Below are positions 1 through 7,849 of a stretch of DNA of 64,000 bases, piece by piece. A program made the position numbers and the translations under genes. The first letter of the stretch is position 1; the number at the start of each line of letters is the position of its first letter. Source of the DNA: Streptomyces cadmiisoli (GTDB lineage Bacteria; Actinomycetota; Actinomycetes; Streptomycetales; Streptomycetaceae); NCBI RefSeq assembly GCF_003261055.1, contig NZ_CP030073.1, positions 2,046,001 through 2,110,000 on the forward strand, read 5' to 3'. The notes below the pieces were generated by a model, which had not been told where the DNA came from, ran no database searches, and saw only the letters and a list, made by a program, of their open reading frames with translations.

Positions 1-199
1 CTCCCACGGCCTGGGCGACGGGCATGCGCTGCTTGAGCACCCCGGCCGGGTGCTGGATCTTGCCGCAGCCCTCGCACTTCAGATTGCAGGCGAAGAGTGG
101 CTCCAGTTCGACGATGAGCGGGAACTTGTCGCGCCTACGAAGCCTCTGTTCGGCCAAGTATGTAGCGACCTTGATGGACTGGCGCAGCGGCATGGCCAT
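1..199 (-). CDS. hpnH: Hopanoid radical SAM protein HpnH, N-terminal part only
   Basis: HpnH joins an adenosyl group to the hopene C35 side chain (adenosylhopane formation), the first step in making extended bacteriohopanepolyols. Only about 66 residues lie in the window; the gene runs off the left edge. The protein begins MAMPLRQSIKVATYLAEQRL and carries the radical SAM cluster motif CNLKCEGC (C-x3-C-x2-C) near residue 38. The ATG at 199 follows a strong ribosome site (AGGAGG-type, complement of 207-214) that lies over the end of hpnG. It starts 5 bases after the hpnG stop, so it is the next gene of the same minus-strand hopanoid operon. Family and truncation are clear; the remainder cannot be judged. 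Confidence 0.9.
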   Translation of the reverse strand, partial: MAMPLRQSIKVATYLAEQRLRRRDKFPLIVELEPLFACNLKCEGCGKIQHPAGVLKQRMPVAQAVG

Positions 200-204
200 C
201 GGGC

Positions 205-846
205 TCACCTCCTGGGGAGCAGCACATTACGGTGCCATTCATAGAATGTCGGAAGAATGGATCGCAGGACGCGGAAAGCTGATATTCCACCGCGCACCGT
301 GCCGATACGGACGAGTTCATGTTCTGGAGCGTCCACGACCACCCGGACGGCCGCAACCGGACGCGCACCCGTACGCCCGGCGCTCAGAAGCGTTGCGGCC
401 GACTCCATGTCGGCCGCGATCGCGCCGGTGGCCAGCAGCTCGGACCGCTCCGGACCGCGTACGACGTGGTCGGCACCGGTGAGCGGCCCGGTGTGGACGG
501 TGCGGCCGGGCACGGCGCGGGTGAGTTCCTTGACCAGCAGCTCGGTTCCGTCGCAGGGGGTGCTGCCGTCCGGGTGCCGGGTCTCCTCGGCGACGACCAG
601 GTCGCCGGGGTGCATGCCCGGGGCGAGCCCCGCGCAGAAGCCGGTGGCGAGCACGGCCGCGTCGGTGAGGGCCGGGTCCGCGAGCGCCCGGGTGACGGCG
701 CGCTCGGCCGCCCGGGGCCCCATACCGGTGCGCAGCACGACGACCGGCCCGCCGGCACCGCCGCGGTCGCCCAGGCGCAGGGCCAGGCGTTCGATGCCGA
801 GCGCGCAGGCGATCAGCAGCGGTTCCGGTGCCGGCCGCGTGCTCAT
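205..846 (-). CDS. hpnG: HpnG-type hopanoid phosphorylase / nucleosidase
   Basis: A 213-residue protein of the purine phosphorylase/MTA-SAH nucleosidase fold. In hopanoid pathways HpnG removes adenine from adenosylhopane, giving ribosylhopane for bacteriohopanetetrol. Supporting signs are the glycine-rich VVVLRTGMGPRAAERA segment near residue 33, GFCAGLAPGMHPGDLVVAEE in the middle, and the late AADMESAA motif typical of nucleoside phosphorylases. The start is the ATG at 846 because ATGA overlaps the stop of the cyclase gene by 4 bases, which implies translational coupling. The same frame stays open far upstream through the cyclase gene, but that run is a high-GC shadow. Its position between shc and hpnH supports the role. 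Confidence 0.88.
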   Translation of the reverse strand: MSTRPAPEPLLIACALGIERLALRLGDRGGAGGPVVVLRTGMGPRAAERAVTRALADPALTDAAVLATGFCAGLAPGMHPGDLVVAEETRHPDGSTPCDGTELLVKELTRAVPGRTVHTGPLTGADHVVRGPERSELLATGAIAADMESAATLLSAGRTGARPVAAVRVVVDAPEHELVRIGTVRGGISAFRVLRSILPTFYEWHRNVLLPRR

Positions 847-2837
847 CCGCTCCCCCGGGCCTGCGCGAGGGGCTCGGCGTGGACGTACCGGCCGAGCGCG
901 GTCAGCGGGAAGACCTGCCGGTAGAGGTGGTAGTTGATGGAGAAGTCCCACGGGAAGCCCGTGCCGGTGAAGTACGGCTCGTCCCAGGACCCGTCCTCCC
1001 GCTGGGTCGCCACCAGCCAGGCGACGCCGCGCTCCACGGCCTTGGAGTCCCGCTCCCCGGCCGCCAGCAGGGCCATCAGCGCCCAGGCGGTCTGCGAGGC
1101 GGTGGAGGCGCCCCGGCCGCTCCAGCTCCGGGCGTCGTCGTAGGAGCGCAGGTCCTCGCCCCAGCCGCCGTCGTCGTTCTGCACCTTCTCCAGCCAGGTC
1201 ACCGCGCGGCGGACCGCCGGGTGCGAGCCGGGGATGCCGGCGGCGACGAGGGCGGGCACCACCGATCCGGTGCCGTAGACGTAGTTGACGCCCCATCGCC
1301 CGAACCAGGAACCGTCGGGCTCCTGCTCGGCCAGCAGCCACTGGATGCCGCGCCGGGTGCGCGGGTCGTGGGCGAGGCCCTCGAGGGCGAGCATCTCCAC
1401 CACGTGCGCGGTGACATCGGCGGACGGTGGGTCGATGACCTCGCCGAAGTCGCAGAACGGCAGCCGGTTGGGGAAGGGGCTGGTGTTGTCGACGTCGAAG
1501 GCGCCCCAGGCGCCGTTCTTCGACTGCATGCCGAGGTTCCAGCGCACGCCGCGGCCGATCGCCCGGTCCACCCGTTCCTGGTCGTGGTGCCGGACCCGGC
1601 GCAGCGCGAGGACCACCTCGGCGGTGTCGTCGATGTCGGGGTAGTTGTCGTTGTGGAACTCGAAGGCCCAGCCGCCGGGCGGCAGACCCGGCCGGCGCAC
1701 CGACCAGTCGCCGGGCCGGACGATCTGCTCGCCCAGCATCCAGTCCGCCGCCTTGACCAGCTGCGGGTGGTCGGCGGGCACACCGGCGTCGGCCAGCGCG
1801 ATGGTCGCCAGACAGGTGTCCCACACCGGGGACTGGCAGGCCTCGATCATCCGGGCCCCGTCCTCGCGCCACACGGCGTACCGGTCCAGGGACTCGAGGC
1901 CGGCCCGCATCACGGGGTGCCGCAGGTCGTAGCCGAGCAGATGCAGCGCGATCAGCGAGTACACCGCGGGCGGCTGGATGCCGCCCCAGCAGCCGTCGTT
2001 CTCCTGCCGCTCGATGATCCAGCGTGCGGCCGCGCGCATCGCGGCCCTGCGCAGCCCTCGGGGGGCGACCTTCCGCAGGACGTGCAGTGCCCTGTCCAGA
2101 CGCTGGAAGGCCCCGTCCCAGGTGGCCGCCGGGGCCAGCGGCCGGACCGGGTTCGGCACGGCGGGATCGGTGTGCAGCTCGTCCAGCGGGAAGGGGGCCG
2201 GCCGGACCGGCCGCTTCGCGGACACGACGGTCAGCGGGACGATGGTCTGCCGCGCCCAGCAGCCGAAGTCGTAGATGTTGAGCGGCACCCACTTGGGGAA
2301 GTAGATGATCTCCGGCGGGAGTTCGGGCAGGTCCTCCCACTTCCACCAGCCGAAGAGGGCCAGCCAGATCCTGGTGAAGACGCGGGCGGCCGCGATGCCG
2401 CCCCGGTCCCGGATCCACTGCGACGCTTCGGCCATGTGCGGCGCGTCGGGTTCGTCGCCGGCCAGTCGCAGGGCGACGTAGGCCTCGATGGTGGCGGAGA
2501 GTTCACCCGGTCCGCCGTGGAAGGTGGCCCAGGTGCCGTCCTCGCGCTGCTCCCCCCGGATGAACAGTGCGGCGGCCTGTGTGGTGGCCTCGTCGCGGAC
2601 CCCCAGGAACTGGCGCAGGAGCAGGTCCTCGGCGTCCATGGTGACGTTCGTCTCCAGGTCGCCCTTCCACCAGCCCTCGGCGTCCTGCCGGGACAGCAGG
2701 TGGTCGGTGGCGCGCCGGGTGGCGTGCGCGGCGGCTTGTTCGACCCCGGCCGCCACGGGGGTGATGCTCTCGGTTTCGCTGGCCGCGGCTGCGCGGGGTG
2801 GCAGGGCCCCGGTGCTTCCGTCGGTCGTCGCTGTCAT
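843..2837 (-). CDS. shc: Squalene-hopene cyclase
   Basis: A 664-residue class II triterpene cyclase that cyclises squalene to hopene/diplopterol at the membrane. The catalytic acid motif DIDDTA (DxDD) is at residues 401-404. Several QW-type repeats are visible, for example QEDGTW-like (REDGTWATF, near 98), NDGCWGG (near 280), KNGAWGAFD, PDGSWFGRW, DDGGWGED and EDGSWDEPYF near the C terminus. The length is slightly above the usual 630-650 because of an Ala/Thr-rich N-terminal extension of about 25 residues. The next gene upstream, the polyprenyl synthase, ends 119 bases before its start, the only sizeable gap in the operon, so an internal promoter is possible. HpnG overlaps its stop. Confidence 0.96.
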   Translation of the reverse strand: MTATTDGSTGALPPRAAAASETESITPVAAGVEQAAAHATRRATDHLLSRQDAEGWWKGDLETNVTMDAEDLLLRQFLGVRDEATTQAAALFIRGEQREDGTWATFHGGPGELSATIEAYVALRLAGDEPDAPHMAEASQWIRDRGGIAAARVFTRIWLALFGWWKWEDLPELPPEIIYFPKWVPLNIYDFGCWARQTIVPLTVVSAKRPVRPAPFPLDELHTDPAVPNPVRPLAPAATWDGAFQRLDRALHVLRKVAPRGLRRAAMRAAARWIIERQENDGCWGGIQPPAVYSLIALHLLGYDLRHPVMRAGLESLDRYAVWREDGARMIEACQSPVWDTCLATIALADAGVPADHPQLVKAADWMLGEQIVRPGDWSVRRPGLPPGGWAFEFHNDNYPDIDDTAEVVLALRRVRHHDQERVDRAIGRGVRWNLGMQSKNGAWGAFDVDNTSPFPNRLPFCDFGEVIDPPSADVTAHVVEMLALEGLAHDPRTRRGIQWLLAEQEPDGSWFGRWGVNYVYGTGSVVPALVAAGIPGSHPAVRRAVTWLEKVQNDDGGWGEDLRSYDDARSWSGRGASTASQTAWALMALLAAGERDSKAVERGVAWLVATQREDGSWDEPYFTGTGFPWDFSINYHLYRQVFPLTALGRYVHAEPLAQARGSG

Positions 2838-2956
2838 GGCTTCCCCTTCGTGCAGTCCTGCAATACGTGCATCTGCTGTGGGTCCGCCGTCGGCCGGTGC
2901 ACACGAATCCGCGGCACCGGCCGGCGACTACGCGAGGCTTATTCGGCCGATAGTGA

Positions 2957-4084
2957 TCATCTCTTTCGTACGACGACGAAGTCGGCGAGCGCCGTGAACT
3001 GCCTGCGCACCCGCTCGGGCATGTCGACGGCGTGGAGGGCTTCGACGGCGATCCGGTGCTGGCGGCGCGCTTCCTCCGCGGTCCAGTCCCGGCCGCCGGC
3101 CTCCTCGATGAGGGCGGCGCGGGCCGCGAACTCCGCCTCCGAGAAGGTCGCGAAGTCACTGCTCTTGGCGTCGGCGGAGAGCAGTTCGCCCAGTCGCTCG
3201 GAGGCAGCGCCGCCCGCCGCGAGCGCGGCGACGACCGGCAGGGACTTCTTGCGCTGGCGCAGATCGCTCCAGGTCTGCTTGCCGGTGGCCTCCGGGTCGC
3301 CCCAGATGCCGAGCAGGTCGTCCACGGCCTGGAAGGCGAGGCCGAGGTGGTAGCCGTACTTCTCCAGGGTGTCGGCGGTGCGGTCGTCCGCGCCGCCGAG
3401 CACGGCGCCGATGGAGCTGGCGGACGCCAGCAGGGCGCCGGTCTTGTTGCCCTCCATCTCCAGGCACTCCTCGACGCTGACGCGGTCGCGGTGCTCGTAG
3501 GAGATGTCCTGGGCCTGACCGTCGATCAGCGCGCGGGTCGCGGTGGTCAGCCGGCGGGTGGCGCGGCCGGCCTCGACGGTGCCGAGTTCCAGCAGCACCT
3601 CGTTGGCCAGGGCGAACAGGGCGTCGCCGACCAGGATCGCCTGGGCGGGACCGTGCACCTTCCAGACGGTGTCGCGGTGCCGGCGCTGTTCGTCGCCGTC
3701 CATCAGGTCGTCGTGCAGGAGGGAGAAGTTGTGGACCAGTTCGACGGCGACGGCGCCGGGCACACCGGTCTCCGGCGCGGCCCCGGTGACCTCTGCGGAC
3801 AGCACCGCGAGGGCCGGACGCACGGCCTTGCCGCCGTCGCCCGCGGCGGGGTTGCCGGCGGCGTCGATCCAGCCGAAGTGGTAGGCGGCGACCGTGTCCA
3901 TGGGGGGCGCCAGGCGTTCGACAGCCGCCCTCAGTACCGGTGTGGCAAGGGTCCGGCCGCGCTCCAGGAGCGCGATCACCTCCACCGCGTCGGCAGCCGT
4001 CTCGGCCGGGGGCACAGTGGGCACAGTCTCTCCTCTTGTCGCGGTACCGGGGGTGCGGGGGCCTGCCGCGCGCTGATCGAGCAT
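2957..4084 (-). CDS. Polyprenyl diphosphate synthase (trans-type) of the hopanoid operon
   Basis: A 375-residue trans-prenyl diphosphate synthase that condenses isopentenyl diphosphate with an allylic diphosphate. In this operon farnesyl diphosphate, the substrate of HpnC/HpnD, is the expected product, although chain length cannot be read from the sequence. The first Asp-rich motif DDLMD is at residues 125-129 and the second region reads FQAVDDLLGIWGD. The second motif has DDLLG rather than DDxxD, which from memory is common in Streptomyces GGPP-type synthases. The start ATG at 4084 shares TGATG with the hpnE stop. A long N-terminal extension (about 60 residues before the first conserved helix) makes an internal start possible. 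Confidence 0.88.
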   Translation of the reverse strand: MLDQRAAGPRTPGTATRGETVPTVPPAETAADAVEVIALLERGRTLATPVLRAAVERLAPPMDTVAAYHFGWIDAAGNPAAGDGGKAVRPALAVLSAEVTGAAPETGVPGAVAVELVHNFSLLHDDLMDGDEQRRHRDTVWKVHGPAQAILVGDALFALANEVLLELGTVEAGRATRRLTTATRALIDGQAQDISYEHRDRVSVEECLEMEGNKTGALLASASSIGAVLGGADDRTADTLEKYGYHLGLAFQAVDDLLGIWGDPEATGKQTWSDLRQRKKSLPVVAALAAGGAASERLGELLSADAKSSDFATFSEAEFAARAALIEEAGGRDWTAEEARRQHRIAVEALHAVDMPERVRRQFTALADFVVVRKR

Positions 4085-5484
4085 CACGCCGCCTCCTCGA
4101 CGTCGAAGAGGTGGCGGGGGCGGGGCCGGCCCAGGGCGCTCAGCGCGGCGTCTGCCGCACCGATGCCACTGCGGACCGCACTCTCCATGGTCGCGGGCCA
4201 CCCGGTGGCGGTCCACGCTCCGGCCAGGTACAGGCCGGGTGCCTTGGTGCGGGCGCCGGGCCGCAGCCGTCCGACGCCCGGTGCGGGAGCGAACGTGGCG
4301 GTGCGCTCCCTGGTCACGAAGAAGTCCCGCACCTGGGCACCGCGGGCGTGGGGCAGCAGCCGCTCGAGCTCGGGCAGGTAGCGCTCCCGCAGCGCGGCGA
4401 CGGTGGTGTCGATGTCGTCGTGCGCCGCGGACTGCGACAGCGCGAGGTACTGGCCCTCGCGGAGTCCGGACGCCTCGGTGCGGTCGAAGACCCACTGCAC
4501 CGGGGTGCCGAGGGCGGTCACGAACGGCGTGCCGAGCACCTTGCGGTCGTAGACGACATGAATGTTGAGGATCGGCGCGGTGCCGATCCTCAACAGCTGC
4601 CCGGGAGCGTCGAGCGCGCCGTCCGGCAGCAGGTCGTGCGTCTCGCGCTGCGGTACGGCGAGCACCACCGCGTCCGCGTCGAGGCTCTCGCCGGGAACCT
4701 GGACGGTCCAACGCCCGTTGTCGTTGCGGGAGACGGAGGTGACGCGTGTCCGGATCAAGGTGCGTACGCCCGCGGAGTCGAGCGCCTTGCGAGCCAGCCG
4801 GTCGTGCAGTTCGCCCAGCGGGACGCGTGCCCAGCCGATGTCGGCCGCGCCCGGGTCGGACAGCAGACCGGTCTTGAACACCATCGCGGCGAGCCCCAGC
4901 GAACAGTCGCCCGCGACCGCGTTGAGGGTGGCGACCCCGACCAGGTCCCACAGGGCCTCGACGGCACGCGCCGACTGACCGTGCGCGGTCAGCCAGCTGC
5001 CGAAGTCCTGCGCGTCCAGGGACGGATCGGCGAGGTCGAGCCCCTTGAGCGCGAGCGCGGCCCGGCCGACGCCGGCGCGCTCGGCGAGTGAGAGGTGCGG
5101 ATACGTCGCGAGGCTGCGCCCGAGGTGCAGGGGCACGGGCAGCGCGTCGCGCCGCAGCCTGCCGAGCCGTCGGCCCTCGGGCCGGGTGACATCGAGAACG
5201 GGCACGTCGAGACGATCCTGCAACGGAGCCAGCGCGGTGCCGTCGACGCGGTCGAGGAACCAGCGGTAGGCGGTGCAGCAGCGCAGATAGACGTGCTGCC
5301 CGTTGTCGACGGTGAGCCCGTCGCGCTGGAAGGAGAAGGCGAGTCCGCCCAGGCGGGGACGCCCTTCGAGCAAGGTGACGCGCACTCCGGCGTCGGCGAG
5401 CGCGAGCGCGGCCGTGATGCCGGCGAGTCCGCCGCCCACCACCACGGCGTCCCTCGCGGGCCCGGACCGTTTGCCGTCGGTCAT
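4084..5484 (-). CDS. hpnE: Squalene-associated FAD-dependent desaturase HpnE
   Basis: A 466-residue flavoprotein of the phytoene desaturase/amine oxidase fold. HpnE reduces hydroxysqualene, made by HpnC from presqualene diphosphate, to squalene. The N terminus has the FAD-binding VVVGGGLAGITAALALADAG (residues 15-34), followed by the GRPRLGGLAFSF segment (near 41-52) typical of this oxidoreductase family. A second FAD contact region occurs near the C terminus (GLYLAGAWTATGWPATMES). Its ATG at 5484 overlaps the stop of the small DUF6380-like gene as ATGA, and its stop overlaps the prenyl synthase start as TGATG. It is therefore locked into a translationally coupled chain. Confidence 0.93.
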   Translation of the reverse strand: MTDGKRSGPARDAVVVGGGLAGITAALALADAGVRVTLLEGRPRLGGLAFSFQRDGLTVDNGQHVYLRCCTAYRWFLDRVDGTALAPLQDRLDVPVLDVTRPEGRRLGRLRRDALPVPLHLGRSLATYPHLSLAERAGVGRAALALKGLDLADPSLDAQDFGSWLTAHGQSARAVEALWDLVGVATLNAVAGDCSLGLAAMVFKTGLLSDPGAADIGWARVPLGELHDRLARKALDSAGVRTLIRTRVTSVSRNDNGRWTVQVPGESLDADAVVLAVPQRETHDLLPDGALDAPGQLLRIGTAPILNIHVVYDRKVLGTPFVTALGTPVQWVFDRTEASGLREGQYLALSQSAAHDDIDTTVAALRERYLPELERLLPHARGAQVRDFFVTRERTATFAPAPGVGRLRPGARTKAPGLYLAGAWTATGWPATMESAVRSGIGAADAALSALGRPRPRHLFDVEEAA

Positions 5485-5621
5485 CGTGCACCCTCCCCCA
5501 CGAACCGGCCGTGGCGCGGGAACCGGCCACGGCAGGCCGTTGAAGTCTGGGACGCCACGCGCAGGCGGAGGGTTGCGTGCCGCATTTCGCCGGCGGCATC
5601 ACCTTGGCCCAGGTTGTCCAT
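5481..5621 (-). CDS. 46-residue DUF6380-like small protein between hpnD and hpnE
   Basis: A short gene missed by length filters. It starts with an ATG at 5621 that shares TGATG with the hpnD stop, and its TGA overlaps the hpnE ATG (ATGA), so it fills the gap exactly with no spare base. The protein begins MDNLGQGDAAGEMRHATLRL and ends GRFPRHGRFVGEGAR. It is basic, has one Cys (residue 30) and no obvious membrane segment. From memory it resembles the short Streptomyces family DUF6380, whose members have the same opening and the same GEGAR ending. Function is unknown. The perfect junctions on both sides argue that it is translated, either as a real product or as a coupling device for hpnE. Confidence 0.72.
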   Translation of the reverse strand: MDNLGQGDAAGEMRHATLRLRVASQTSTACRGRFPRHGRFVGEGAR

Positions 5622-6571
5622 CAGGCGCGCCTCCTGACGGTCCGGCGGGTCACGTGCCGGGTGTCGAGGCCGGACAGACCGCGCACGGCGACATAGGCCT
5701 TCTCACGTCCGGGCAGCGAGACCCTGCCCCGCAGCACCGCCTCCGGGTCGCGCTCGATGCGGTCGAGCAGGCGGCGGTAGATGCCGGCCATCGCGGCGAC
5801 ACAGGCACCGCTGCGCCGGTCGAGCATGGGCAGCAACTGGTAGCCCTCGGCGAAGAGGGCACGGGCCCGGCGCACCTCGAAGTGCACGAGGCCGGCGAAG
5901 TCGGAGCCCTCCGGTGCCGTCGGCCCGCTGAAACCGGCCGAGCAGCCGAACTTGGCGAGGTCGTCGGCGGGCAGATAGGTGCGGCCCCCCTCGGCGTCCT
6001 CACGGACGTCGCGCAGGATGTTGGTGAGCTGGAGCGCGAGCCCGAGCGTGTCGGCGTACTCGGACGCACGTTCGACGCCGCGCGCTCCCGGTTCCGTGCC
6101 GAAGACGCCGAGCGAGAGCCGCCCGATGGCGCCGGCCACACAGCGGCAGTAGGCCTTCAGGTCGTCCCAGGTCTCGTACGTCTCGCCGCGGACGTCCATG
6201 AGGACGCCGTCGATGAGCTCGTCCAGGCCGCCCAGCGGGATCGGGAAGTGCCGGGCGGCGTGCGCTAGGGCGACCGCGACCGGGTCGGTGTCGTCCTCGG
6301 CCACCGCGTCCTCGCGGATCCGGGTGAGCAGCGCCCGGGTGTCATTGAGCCTGACCCTCTTGACCTCGTCGACGAGGTCGCCGTCACCGATGTCGTCGAC
6401 ACGGCGGGAGAACGCGTACAGCGCCGACATCGCCCGCCGCTTGGGCGTCGGCAGCAGCCTGATGCCGTAGGCGAAGTTACGGGCCTGCTGTCCGGTGACG
6501 GCCTCGCAGTAGCTGTAGGCGGCGAGTACCGGTGCGGACACGTGCGGTTCCGACTCCACGGTCCGGATCAC
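5621..6571 (-). CDS. hpnD: Presqualene diphosphate synthase HpnD
   Basis: A 316-residue squalene/phytoene synthase-family enzyme that condenses two farnesyl diphosphates to presqualene diphosphate. The first substrate-Mg motif DDIGD is at residues 59-63 within FSRRVDDIGDGD. The second lies in LQLTNILRDVREDAEGGRTY, with the Asp residues spaced as in the family. YETWDDLKAYC is a further conserved segment. The ATG at 6571 overlaps the hpnC stop as ATGA. In the three-enzyme route HpnC, HpnD and HpnE together replace a single squalene synthase. HpnD is told from HpnC by its DVRGETYETWDDL segment and its second position in the operon; the assignment within the pair is slightly less certain than the family. 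Confidence 0.92.
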   Translation of the reverse strand: MIRTVESEPHVSAPVLAAYSYCEAVTGQQARNFAYGIRLLPTPKRRAMSALYAFSRRVDDIGDGDLVDEVKRVRLNDTRALLTRIREDAVAEDDTDPVAVALAHAARHFPIPLGGLDELIDGVLMDVRGETYETWDDLKAYCRCVAGAIGRLSLGVFGTEPGARGVERASEYADTLGLALQLTNILRDVREDAEGGRTYLPADDLAKFGCSAGFSGPTAPEGSDFAGLVHFEVRRARALFAEGYQLLPMLDRRSGACVAAMAGIYRRLLDRIERDPEAVLRGRVSLPGREKAYVAVRGLSGLDTRHVTRRTVRRRA

Positions 6572-7470
6572 CCCTCTCCTCGCAGAGTCACGCCCACCTC
6601 GCGCAGCAGCCGGAGCTTGCCGGGCTTGGGCGGGCCGGGAAGTACGTCGTATTCGGCGGCGGCGATCGCTCGGACCGCCGCCCTTCCCCCTGCCACGAAC
6701 CCCGCGAGCAGCAGCCTCAGTCTGCCGTGCACGCTACCCACGAGGGGGTCGCCCTCATTCAGCAGGACGCGGGCGCGTTGGGCCTCGTACGCGACCAGGG
6801 CGCGCACCGACGCGCCCGCGGTGGGCGCGGCGAGGTCCGCCTCCTGGACGTGGAAGCGCTTCATGTCCTCGGCGGGCAGGTAGACGCGGTCGCGGCCCAG
6901 GTCCTCGGCCACGTCCTGGAGGTGCTCGACGATCTGCAGGGCCGTGCAGACCGCGTCGGAGCGGCGGATCCGCTCGGGCGTCGCGGTGCCGGTGACCGCG
7001 AGCACGAGCCGGCCCACGGGGTTGGCGGACAGCTCGCAGTAGGCGAGCAGGTCGTCCCAGGTCTCGTACCGCTTGACGAGCTGGTCCTGACGGTTGGCGG
7101 CGATCAGACCGAGGAAGGGCTCGGGCGTCAGGGAGCAGCGGCGGACGGTCGGCTGCAGACGGCGCAGCAGGGGGTGGCGCGGGGTGCCGTCGAAGACCCG
7201 GCGCAGATCCGCCTCGAAGGCGTCCAGGAGCACCAGCCGGTCCCCGGCGTCCTCGGCGGACACGCCGAGCAGGCGCGCGTCGGCGCCGCCGGGGGCGAGG
7301 TCGCCGTCACCGATGTCGTCCACGAGGCGGGCGAAGCCGTACACCGCCATCAGGTCGTCGCGCCAGGCTCTGGGCAGGAAGAAAGGGGCCACGGGGAAGT
7401 TCTCGGCCGTGGCCTTGTCGAGCGTCGCGCGCTCCGCGTTCCGCGAGCGTGCCGTGTCGGTTCCCGTCAC
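6568..7470 (-). CDS. hpnC: Hydroxysqualene synthase HpnC
   Basis: A 300-residue squalene/phytoene synthase-family protein. HpnC converts presqualene diphosphate to hydroxysqualene. The motifs are FARLVDDIGDGD (Asp at 51, 52, 55) and LQIVEHLQDVAEDLGRDRVY, with the HpnC-like ENFPVAPFFLPR opening at residues 23-34. I chose the GTG at 7470 because it gives the family N terminus and its GTGA overlaps the stop of a 21-codon ORF upstream. An ATG at 7500 in the same frame is possible but lacks a ribosome site and would add MCRPRPGQRT, which looks non-coding. It is the first enzyme gene of the operon. Confidence 0.9.
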   Translation of the reverse strand: MTGTDTARSRNAERATLDKATAENFPVAPFFLPRAWRDDLMAVYGFARLVDDIGDGDLAPGGADARLLGVSAEDAGDRLVLLDAFEADLRRVFDGTPRHPLLRRLQPTVRRCSLTPEPFLGLIAANRQDQLVKRYETWDDLLAYCELSANPVGRLVLAVTGTATPERIRRSDAVCTALQIVEHLQDVAEDLGRDRVYLPAEDMKRFHVQEADLAAPTAGASVRALVAYEAQRARVLLNEGDPLVGSVHGRLRLLLAGFVAGGRAAVRAIAAAEYDVLPGPPKPGKLRLLREVGVTLRGEG

Positions 7471-7532
7471 TGTTCGCTGCCCTGGGCGGGGACGGCACAT
7501 GCCTCGCGGAGCTGGGGAGTTTCCGTAGCCAT
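7467..7532 (-). CDS. Possible 21-codon leader ORF ahead of hpnC
   Basis: An ATG at 7532 opens a 21-codon frame (begins MATETPQLREACAVP) whose TGA overlaps the hpnC GTG start as GTGA. A GGGAG ribosome-site-like stretch lies about 11 bases upstream. The junction has the same form as the others in this operon, so translation of hpnC may be coupled to this leader. The peptide has no recognisable domain, and no run of one amino acid suggests attenuation. It could also be chance, since in high-GC DNA short open frames are common. Confidence 0.4.
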   Translation of the reverse strand: MATETPQLREACAVPAQGSEQ

Positions 7533-7805
7533 TGCCGTCACATCTCCCGTTCTACACTGCGGACCCAATACACACTATTTCGGACACGCCGCCCGTGGTT
7601 CCGTGCGGCTGCCCGGTGGAAGGTGTCGCGCATTATGGCCCTACTTGCCGTGATTCGGCACCGGTACAGCTTACGTTGTACAACGCGACGTGGACCGTGG
7701 GGGTGTCCCCCGCATCACAACAACACACCGATCGTTGTCAAGCATCCTGCGGGCGACCGGAGTTGACGCATCCTTTGCCGACGGCCGGACCCCTGACGGA
7801 CGACG
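7533..7805. promoter_or_regulatory. Intergenic region upstream of the hopanoid operon with a 12-bp palindrome
   Basis: This stretch separates the hop operon start from the terminator of the exporter operon and must hold the hop promoter (minus strand). A perfect 12-bp palindrome CGTTGTACAACG lies at 7674-7685 and is a plausible repressor site, placed about 140 bases before the leader ORF. No convincing -10/-35 pair stands out; CATAAT (complement near 7634) is the most AT-rich hexamer but its -35 partner is poor. No gene is seen. Confidence 0.4.
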
Positions 7806-7840
7806 CGGGGCCCCGCCGGACCGGTTCCGGCGAAGCCCCG
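7806..7840 (-). terminator. Hairpin after the exporter ATPase gene
   Basis: Arms of 14 bases at 7806-7819 and 7827-7840 pair with two mismatches around a 7-base loop. It lies 9 bases past the stop codon of the ABC ATPase gene. There is no U-tract, as is usual for Streptomyces intrinsic terminators. Confidence 0.65.
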
Positions 7841-7849
7841 AATGCCGTG

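Noticed and set aside
205-2418. A 737-codon minus-strand open frame joining antisense-frame sequence of the cyclase region to HpnG
   Set aside because: Only the last 213 codons match a known family. The first part reads Arg/Gly/Pro-rich sequence from a shifted frame of the squalene-hopene cyclase, a common high-GC shadow.
2957-5602. An 881-codon frame that appears to fuse the prenyl synthase to an upstream protein
   Set aside because: The upstream half is out of frame with hpnE, which is clearly a real FAD enzyme on the same strand. The prenyl synthase has its own TGATG-coupled ATG.
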